Positions 14,375 through 18,737 of a stretch of DNA of 18,737 nucleotides are shown in pieces. Location: NCBI GenBank assembly GCA_017475785.1, contig JAFVEX010000033.1:1-18737 (forward strand), read 5' to 3'. Source of the stretch: Eubacterium sp. (lineage in GTDB: Bacteria; Bacillota_A; Clostridia; Lachnospirales; Lachnospiraceae). Below the pieces are notes generated by a model. It did not search any database, had not been told where the DNA came from, and saw only the letters and a list, made by a program, of their open reading frames with translations. The number at the start of each line of letters is the position of its first letter. The stretch's first letter is position 1. The position numbers were made by a program, and so were the translations under genes.

Positions 14375-14452
14375 TAAGGAAGCGCTGATTTAATCCATCA
14401 CCGCTCAGTTCCCGGGAGATCAGACCGGCTCGAATTAATCGGTGTTTCCTTA
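14375..14452. repeat. Dispersed palindromic repeat, copy 2 (MITE-like)
   Basis: The ends TAAGGAAGCGCTGATTTAAT and ATTAATCGGTGTTTCCTTA are imperfect inverted repeats, and 14383-14420 matches 7747-7784 at 35 of 38 positions. About 78 bases, no coding capacity. It lies just after the tRNA terminator, a common site for small mobile elements. Confidence 0.65.
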
Positions 14453-14498
14453 GGAACTGTCGCAGACAGTCTGAAGGAGAAAAAAGAGGAGGTACCAC

Positions 14499-14696
14499 AT
14501 GGACGTCAAGAAAACAGTTGAGGAAATCAAGGACAAGGTGGAAGATCTGGACCTGAAGGAAAAAGCTGGCGAACTGAAAGAAAAGGTAGAAGAACTTCAC
14601 ATCAAGGAAAAGGTGGAAGAGCTTCTTGAAAAGACAGAGATTGACGACAAGATCAAGGAAAAGGTCGGCGAGATCAAAGATAAGTTCGCGAAGTGA
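14499..14696 (+). CDS. Small charged helical protein, 65 residues
   Basis: Begins with ATG seven bases after a strong GGAGG. About half of the residues are Lys or Glu, and phrases such as LKEKAGELKEKVEEL and KEKVEELLEK repeat at 7- or 11-residue spacing, predicting one long amphipathic helix. No signal peptide, cysteine or membrane segment. It resembles in composition the CsbD/YtxH or LEA-like stress proteins of Firmicutes, but I cannot assign a family. It is between the repeat element and the repressor operon; an intrinsic terminator at 14769 ends its transcript. Confidence 0.75.
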   Translation: MDVKKTVEEIKDKVEDLDLKEKAGELKEKVEELHIKEKVEELLEKTEIDDKIKEKVGEIKDKFAK

Positions 14697-14768
14697 GAAG
14701 CTGGAGTCGGATGGCGGGATCATGATCCTGCCAGAAAGAGTTACAGATACAATCAGAAAAATAGACGA

Positions 14769-14811
14769 AGGGTTGCTGCATCAGAAAAAATGCAGTGACT
14801 CTTTTTCTTTT
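14769..14811 (+). terminator. Intrinsic terminator
   Basis: AGGGTTGCTGCAT (14769-14781) pairs with ATGCAGTGACTCT (14790-14802), 13 pairs including G-T wobbles, then TTTTTCTTTT. It ends the transcript of the 65-residue protein. Confidence 0.82.
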
Positions 14812-14824
14812 GTTAAAAAAGGTA

Positions 14825-14853
14825 TTGACAAATGTGTCTGCATGCATTATTGT
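14825..14853 (+). promoter_or_regulatory. Promoter of the YtrA-type repressor/ABC operon
   Basis: TTGACA (14825-14830), a 17-base spacer and TATTGT (14848-14853). The operator palindrome overlaps the -10 box. Confidence 0.75.
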
Positions 14854-14870
14854 ATTAATCAGATAATACA
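14851..14870 (+). promoter_or_regulatory. Operator palindrome for the GntR repressor
   Basis: TGTATTA (14851-14857), six bases, TAATACA (14864-14870), a perfect 7-bp inverted repeat at the likely transcription start. Sites of this form are usual for GntR-family repressors acting on their own operon. Binding by the 15039 product is inferred. Confidence 0.7.
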
Positions 14871-14985
14871 ACAGCACAATAATACAATGGTACAAAGAAG
14901 CGAAGACACAACGACACAAAGACACAAAGAAACAGAGGCGCAAAGGCGCAACGACACGATGACACAAAGGCACAATGGTGCGATG
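14866..14985 (+). repeat. Degenerate 8-bp tandem repeat in the operon leader
   Basis: Fifteen successive octamers follow the pattern R-N-R-C-A-A-N-G in one register, for example ATACAATG (14882), GTACAAAG (14890), ACACAACG (14906), ACACAAAG (14914, 14922, 14962), GCGCAAAG (14938) and GCACAATG (14970). The C at position four is invariant. It occupies almost the whole leader between the operator and the ribosome site, and is purine- and C-rich with few T. Confidence 0.85.
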
Positions 14986-15038
14986 GCACCATAAAAAGCA
15001 ATGCAGTAACAAAAAATAATCATTCAAGGAGGCGTCAG

Positions 15039-15413
15039 ATGGCATGGGAATTGGACAACACGCGTTCCATCTATCTGCAGATTGTAGAAGAGATTGAGCG
15101 CCGGATCATGAAGGGAATCTACGCGCCGGGCAGCAGGCTCGCGCCGGTGCGGGAATTCGCGAATGAGGCAGGCGTTAATCCGAATACGATGCAGAAGGCT
15201 TTCGCGGAGCTGGAGCGGAGCGGACTGGTTTTTTCGGTGCGCACCAGCGGCCGCTTCGTGACAGAGGATGTGGAAAGGATCAGAAAGATGAAATTCGACA
15301 CGGCGCGGGAGGCGACAGAGCAGTTTATCCGTCAGATGAAAGAACTCGGGTTTACAACGGATGAAATATTTCAGATCATTCAGGAGATAAAGGAGGGGGA
15401 TTCAGATGCGTGA
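15039..15413 (+). CDS. YtrA-subfamily GntR transcriptional regulator
   Basis: 124 residues, the usual length of this short subfamily, which has a GntR winged helix and only a brief C-terminal helical tail. The DNA-binding part reads SIYLQIVEEIERRIMKGIYAPGSRLAPVREFANEAGVNPNTMQKAFAELERSGLVFSV, with the wing GRFVTEDV; the tail (about 78-120) should form the dimer helices. AAGGAGG lies seven bases upstream of the ATG. It overlaps the ATPase gene by eight bases, so the three genes form one translationally coupled operon. It probably represses the operon from the palindrome at 14851, as YtrA does in Bacillus, where cell-wall antibiotics induce. Confidence 0.92.
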   Translation: MAWELDNTRSIYLQIVEEIERRIMKGIYAPGSRLAPVREFANEAGVNPNTMQKAFAELERSGLVFSVRTSGRFVTEDVERIRKMKFDTAREATEQFIRQMKELGFTTDEIFQIIQEIKEGDSDA

Positions 15414-16107
15414 CTTACTGGTGTGTCAGAATCTGACAAAGCGATATGGAAAAGGCGTGGAGGCGCTCAGTGACGTCAGCTTTTCGCTGGACAGCGGGAG
15501 AATTGTCGGCCTGCTCGGACCGAACGGCAGCGGAAAGACAACGCTGCTCAAGCTGGCAAACGGCCTGCTGGTGCCGACGTCGGGAGAAATTCTGCTGGAG
15601 GGAAAGAAGCCGGGGCCGGAGACAAAGGCGTTCGTCTCGTATCTGCCGGACGCAGAGTACCTGTTCGAGTGGATGAATATCCGAAGCCTGCTCGAGATGT
15701 TCAGTGATTTTTATGAGGACTTCAACCAGGAAAAAGCTGTCGAAATGCTTGGGCAGCTCGGGCTGGCACCGGACGCCCGTCTGAAGGCGCTCTCCAAGGG
15801 GAATAAGGAAAAGGTGCAGCTGATTCTTGCCATGAGCCGCGAGGCGCAGATCTATTTTCTGGATGAGCCGATCGGGGGCGTGGATCCTGCCGCGAGGGAC
15901 TATATCCTCAACACAATTATCCGAAATTATTCAGAAGACGCGCTGGTAGTGATTTCCACGCATCTGATCGCGGACATCGAGCGCGTGCTGGACGAAGTGC
16001 TGTTTCTGCAGAATGGACATCTGGTGCTGCAGAGCTCGGTCGATGACATCAGGGAGAAGAATGGAAAGTCAGTGGACGCGCTGTTCCGGGAGGTGTTCAG
16101 ATGTTAG
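15406..16107 (+). CDS. ABC transporter ATP-binding protein
   Basis: 233 residues. Walker A is GPNGSGKT (38-45), the signature is LSKGNKEK (129-136, a form usual in YtrB-like ATPases instead of LSGGQ), Walker B is IYFLDEP (149-155) and the switch histidine is H186 in STHLI. The start has GGAGGGGG upstream inside the repressor gene. It overlaps the permease gene by seven bases, so the two products are made together and probably form an ABC-2 type exporter or bacitracin/cell-wall stress transporter. The exported substrate is unknown. Confidence 0.93.
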   Translation: MRDLLVCQNLTKRYGKGVEALSDVSFSLDSGRIVGLLGPNGSGKTTLLKLANGLLVPTSGEILLEGKKPGPETKAFVSYLPDAEYLFEWMNIRSLLEMFSDFYEDFNQEKAVEMLGQLGLAPDARLKALSKGNKEKVQLILAMSREAQIYFLDEPIGGVDPAARDYILNTIIRNYSEDALVVISTHLIADIERVLDEVLFLQNGHLVLQSSVDDIREKNGKSVDALFREVFRC

Positions 16108-16970
16108 GAAAATTGTTTAAATATGAATTTAAGGCAACTGCCAGAATTCTGGGCGTTATCTATCTGGCCGTTCTGGTGTGCGCGGCGCTGTTCGGGATTG
16201 TCGGACGCGCGAGTGTGAGCCACTTTGGGATGGTATATGAAGTGATGGACAATGCGGAGGCTGTCTCTTCAGCGGCCGGAACTTCGCGCAGTATGGAAGT
16301 CGCAATCGTCGTTTTTGGGATCATCTACATGCTGTTGATCGTATCCATGTTTGTGGTCACCGCGATTCTGATTATCAGCCGCTTTTACAGAAATCTACTG
16401 CGCGGCGAGGGATACCTGATGCACACCCTGCCGGTTCCGACCTGGCAGCTGGTGCTCTCCAAGACACTCTCTGCCCTGCTGTGGATGGTACTGTCGTTCC
16501 TGGTGATGCTGCTCTCGTTTTTTATTCTGATTCTGACGGCAGGACTGATGCGGGATGTCACGTTTGGAATATTTATACAGGATTTCCGCGATTTCCTGCT
16601 TACATTTAATCTGTCGGGCGTGTTCCTGGTCGTTCTGGTCATCATCGAGATGGTTGAATTTGTGCTGACCATCTATTTCTGCCTGGCGATCGGCAACATA
16701 GCAAACCAGCACAAGATCATGTTCGCGATCCTGACGTTTATCGGCGTGATGATAGTGGAAACGATCATTTCCGGCGTTGCCCAGAGCACGCTTCTGGGGT
16801 CAATGTTCCAGTGGGACGCGCTTTACGGGACGCCGGATATGGCTAATGCGGAAATTGCCAGATTGATGCGTGGCGCCGAGATCCGCCAGCTGATTATGAA
16901 CCTGGTGTATGGCGTGTTGTTCTTCTTCGGGACAACCTTCACGCTGAAGAACCGGCTGAATCTGGAGTGA
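16101..16970 (+). CDS. ABC-2 type transporter permease
   Basis: 289 residues with about six hydrophobic helices: near 15-35 (LGVIYLAVLVCAALFGIVG), 70-95, 125-155, 170-200, 210-230 and 255-285. An extracytoplasmic loop lies between the first two. The cytoplasmic N-terminus MLGKLFKYEFKATAR is typical for permeases paired with YtrB-like ATPases. The GEGYLMHTLPVP phrase after the second helix is the coupling element often seen in this group. It is last in the operon; the next gene has its own promoter. Confidence 0.9.
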   Translation: MLGKLFKYEFKATARILGVIYLAVLVCAALFGIVGRASVSHFGMVYEVMDNAEAVSSAAGTSRSMEVAIVVFGIIYMLLIVSMFVVTAILIISRFYRNLLRGEGYLMHTLPVPTWQLVLSKTLSALLWMVLSFLVMLLSFFILILTAGLMRDVTFGIFIQDFRDFLLTFNLSGVFLVVLVIIEMVEFVLTIYFCLAIGNIANQHKIMFAILTFIGVMIVETIISGVAQSTLLGSMFQWDALYGTPDMANAEIARLMRGAEIRQLIMNLVYGVLFFFGTTFTLKNRLNLE

Positions 16971-17017
16971 AGCAGGCGCTTTGAAGATGGCTTTGAATTA
17001 ATAAAAGTTAAGTGTTC

Positions 17018-17045
17018 TTGCGAAGATTCCCGGATATGTTATACT
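17018..17045 (+). promoter_or_regulatory. Promoter of the AraC-family gene
   Basis: TTGCGA (17018-17023), a 16-base spacer and TATACT (17040-17045) with TG upstream. It leaves a leader of about 150 bases. Confidence 0.6.
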
Positions 17046-17060
17046 GGAATGGATGAAAGT

Positions 17061-17095
17061 TGAATCAGCGGAGGGTTCAATCCCCCGCTGATTCA
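17061..17095 (+). repeat. Hairpin in the AraC-gene leader
   Basis: TGAATCAGCGG (17061-17071) pairs with CCGCTGATTCA (17085-17095), with GGG/CCC stacked inside and a six-base loop. A small GTGC-TTT-GCAC hairpin may follow. There is no T run, so it is a leader structure or a protein site, not a terminator. Confidence 0.65.
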
Positions 17096-17201
17096 GTGCT
17101 TTGCACGAGCGCGCAGGGATCCGGAAAGGTTTTTCAGCAGGATTGATAAAGGGTGTCGATTCAAGTTCCGCGGGCGGGAGCTGAAAGATATCGGTGTATA
17201 T

Positions 17202-18035
17202 ATGGCAGTGGAAAAACGCCAGTTTGTCACATTTCATTACGTGGACGCGGATTACCACAGGCGGCATCCGCAGATGATGCACCGGCATCACGATGTGCTT
17301 GAGCTTCTGTATATCATGGAAGGCAGCGGCGCCTACGTGGTGGGCGGGCATGAATATCTCGTGCAGCCGGGGAATCTCGTGATCTGCAACAGGGGCATTT
17401 TTCACGGAGAACCTCCGGGAAAGATGAAAGAGATGGTCAGCGGCTGCTGTGTTTTGGATAATGTCCTGCTGCCGGGGCGGACAAAAAATACACTGACCGG
17501 ACGGCGCGATCACCCGGTACTGTACTTTCAGGAAGAACGCGGGACGATGGATTTCCTGTATCGGACGTTGCATGATTACCACCGGCACCAGGAAGCATAT
17601 GAAGATGTGTGCGAGCGGCTGGCGCAGACGATTCTGGAGATTACGCTGGCGAGGCTGCGGCGGCGCAGTGAAGTCGACGGAAAAACGAACCGGAAGCCCA
17701 ATGATCTGATCCAGAGTATCACAGAGTATCTGGACGAGCACTACCATGAGGAGGTGTCTCTGGAGCAGGTAGAAAAAACATATCATATCAGTAAATCTGC
17801 GCTCAGCCATGTGTTTAAGGAGGAGACGGGGTTTTCCCCGATGCGGTATGTGATGCTGCGCAGGATCGGCGAATCCCAGAATCTGCTGATGAATACAGAT
17901 CTGCCCATCGGTGATATCAGTGAACAGATGGGGTTTAACGACAACAGTCACTTTAGCAATACGTTTAAGAAATATGTGGGCGTGACACCTGCCGCGTACA
18001 GGAAATACTTTAAAGCGCAGGACGCCTCGAAATAG
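17202..18035 (+). CDS. AraC-family regulator with N-terminal cupin
   Basis: 277 residues. The N-terminal cupin-like sensor (about 20-90) contains HRHHDVLELLYIMEGSGAY, GHEYLVQPGNLVICNRGIFHGE, the usual effector pocket with histidines. The C-terminal 100 residues hold two helix-turn-helix motifs: EEVSLEQVEKTYHISKSALSHVFKEETG and DLPIGDISEQMGFNDNSHFSNTFKKYVGVTPAAYRK. Such proteins normally activate sugar-use genes next to them; here the SDR gene downstream is a possible target but other sites may exist. The ATG has a weak ribosome site (GGTG). The last twelve codons lie within a 41-bp tandem duplication. Confidence 0.9.
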   Translation: MAVEKRQFVTFHYVDADYHRRHPQMMHRHHDVLELLYIMEGSGAYVVGGHEYLVQPGNLVICNRGIFHGEPPGKMKEMVSGCCVLDNVLLPGRTKNTLTGRRDHPVLYFQEERGTMDFLYRTLHDYHRHQEAYEDVCERLAQTILEITLARLRRRSEVDGKTNRKPNDLIQSITEYLDEHYHEEVSLEQVEKTYHISKSALSHVFKEETGFSPMRYVMLRRIGESQNLLMNTDLPIGDISEQMGFNDNSHFSNTFKKYVGVTPAAYRKYFKAQDASK

Positions 18036-18079
18036 TTTACAGGAAATACTTTAAAGCGCAGAACGCCTCGAGATAGTTT
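17998..18079. repeat. 41-bp tandem duplication across the AraC stop codon
   Basis: Units 17998-18038 and 18039-18079 differ at two of 41 positions, and the first bases of a third copy (CAGGAAA) follow at 18081. Unit one encodes the protein C-terminus and stop; unit two is a spare copy of the same 3' end beyond the stop. Confidence 0.93.
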
Positions 18080-18227
18080 GCAGGAAACGTGGCTGCTAAG
18101 TGTGTTTTACTATAAAAGATAATAAGGAAAAAGATGATAAGGAAGGCTTATGCCCGGTATCTCATGAAAAATGACAGCGGGCAGCGGCCTTCTTTTTTTG
18201 AGCTGTTTTACGGTTTTTTGGGCTTTT

Positions 18228-18337
18228 GTTTTGGCAGCCTGTCACTTTTGTTTTGGCAGCCGGTCTCCTTTGTTTTGGAAGCCTGTCGCTTTTGTTTTGG
18301 CGGCCTGCCACTTATGTTTTGGTGTGCGATCGATTTT
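18228..18337. repeat. 22-bp tandem repeat, five units
   Basis: GTTTTGG recurs at 18228, 18250, 18272, 18294 and 18316, exactly 22 bases apart. The unit is GTTTTGGCAGCC followed by TGTCACTTTT with changes; the fifth copy has drifted most. The period is not a multiple of three, arguing against coding. Confidence 0.92.
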
Positions 18338-18589
18338 TGCTCTGCTGTTTTCTTATCTGAGAACCCTGATGAGGTTATCAGTTTTTTCATGCAAGAATTT
18401 ACAACTTTTTGGCTGCAAAGGTCGGAAAAAGGCGGAATTGGGACAAAAATCTGATAACACTTTCTTGGAAACGGACTTATAATAAAATCATCAAAACAAA
18501 ACAAGCGGACAAAAAAATAAAAACAAGAACGAAATAAACAAACAAAACAAAAGAAACAAACAAAAACGCTGCAACAAACAATAATCGAA

Positions 18590-18599
18590 CGAATGTAAA
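18590..18599 (+). promoter_or_regulatory. Candidate operator CGAATGTAAA before the SDR gene
   Basis: Exact match to 7999-8008 and, inverted, to 3797-3806. It sits in an A-rich leader like those at the other two sites, 24 bases before the start codon. Confidence 0.4.
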
Positions 18600-18623
18600 A
18601 GATGAATTGAAAGGAGTAAGCTC

Positions 18624-18737
18624 ATGAGACTGGAAGGCAAAATCGCAATCGTTACAGGCGCGGGACAGGGAATCGGAAAAGGAATCGCTCTGGAATACGC
18701 AAAAGAAGGCGCGGACATGATGATTCTGGATCTGAAT
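18624..18737 (+). CDS. Short-chain dehydrogenase/reductase, 5' part (runs off window)
   Basis: 38 residues are visible: [19 protein letters not shown] contains the SDR cofactor motif TGxxxGxG (TGAGQGIG), followed by the expected helix [24 protein letters not shown] lies seven bases upstream of the ATG. SDR enzymes use NAD(P) on sugars, polyols or keto-acyl substrates; the fragment is too short to place further. A shared operator-like word links it to the 3991 and 8083 genes. Confidence 0.88.
   Translation, partial: MRLEGKIAIVTGAGQGIGKGIALEYAKEGADMMILDLN

Larger units (their letters stand above)
14697..15038. other. 342-base intergenic region with terminator, promoter and periodic leader
   Basis: No gene accepted. 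It holds a hairpin GGCGGGAT/ATCCTGCC (14713-14732), the terminator at 14769, the promoter at 14825, a palindromic operator at 14851 and a 120-base leader made of an 8-bp repeat. Open frames across the repeat on both strands are low-complexity and follow from its lack of stop codons. Confidence 0.8.
18036..18623. other. 588-base non-coding region before the SDR gene
   Basis: No gene accepted. It contains the second 41-bp unit, a T-rich 22-bp tandem repeat (18228-18337), a TATAAT at 18478-18483 without a clear -35 box, and an A-rich leader of about 130 bases with CGAATGTAAA at 18590. Two overlapping plus-strand open frames (18134-18454 and 18171-18482) and a minus-strand frame cross the 22-bp repeat; they read as Phe/Cys-rich or Lys-rich low complexity. 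The frame at 18134 has a weak AAGG upstream and cannot be fully excluded. Confidence 0.7.

Noticed and set aside
14258..14452. tRNA-flanking integrative element with attachment site
   Set aside because: No integrase gene and no direct repeat of the tRNA 3' end elsewhere in the window.
14866..14985. CRISPR array
   Set aside because: The octamers adjoin each other without spacers and are degenerate; there are no cas genes.
14674..15045. Open frames on both strands over the 8-bp repeat leader
   Set aside because: Low-complexity products dictated by the repeat; the region sits between a promoter/operator and the repressor start codon.
18228..18337. CRISPR array
   Set aside because: Units are contiguous with no unique spacers, so it is a simple tandem repeat.
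18134..18482. Two overlapping plus-strand open frames of 106 and 103 residues
   Set aside because: Both cross the 22-bp repeat, whose period shifts the frame each unit; the Phe/Cys-rich products reflect T-rich repeat DNA lacking stops. Only weak ribosome-site support for 18134.

Overview
The window looks like chromosome of a gut-type Clostridia (Lachnospiraceae-like) bacterium. This is inferred from the gene families (GerMN lipoprotein, a comEC, a YtrA-type GntR/ABC operon, a tRNA gene without encoded CCA), from AGGAGG-type ribosome binding sites, and from the style of the intergenic DNA. All protein-coding genes I accept are on the + strand. I ran no database search; family calls rest on motifs read by eye.

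Layout. 1-3549: the 3' part of a two-domain GerMN (spore germination/sporulation) lipoprotein gene, then comEC, the DNA-uptake channel. 3550-12015: an accessory catabolic locus with an MDR zinc dehydrogenase, a lipoprotein sugar-type ABC binding protein without permease or ATPase, an AraR-like GntR/LacI hybrid regulator, a 506-residue double-domain type I dehydroquinase homologue, a second MDR dehydrogenase, and a Gfo/Idh/MocA (inositol dehydrogenase-like) oxidoreductase. 12016-14209: a hairpin-rich leader, a radical SAM protein and an EamA transporter. 14258-14452: a tRNA-Val(GAC) gene, a terminator-like hairpin and a small palindromic repeat element. 14499-16970: a 65-residue charged helical protein, then a YtrA-type repressor with its ABC ATPase and permease (overlapping genes). 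17202-18035: an AraC regulator. 18036-18623: a repeat-rich non-coding stretch. 18624-end: the start of an SDR dehydrogenase.

The most interesting part is 3550-12015. Two nearly identical sigma-A promoters (3720-3748 and 7956-7984) drive the first dehydrogenase/binding protein and the dehydroquinase-like gene. The word CGAATGTA(A/T), or its complement, occurs in the leaders of both, over the regulator's own start region, and again before the SDR gene at the window end. This predicts one regulon under the AraR-like protein. The dehydroquinase homologue is a fusion of two type I domains: the C-terminal one keeps the Glu, His, Lys and Arg active-site set, while the N-terminal one has lost Glu, His and Lys. 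With three or four dehydrogenases and an uptake protein, this suggests catabolism of a carbocyclic polyol or acid (quinate/shikimate- or inositol-like), not aromatic amino acid synthesis. The substrate is a hypothesis.

Non-coding structure is unusually rich: long hairpins between the pathway genes, an attenuator-like pair of alternative folds before the radical SAM gene, an 8-bp periodic repeat filling the leader of the YtrA-type repressor, a 22-bp tandem repeat, a 41-bp duplication across the AraC stop codon, and A-rich, U-poor leaders before several genes.
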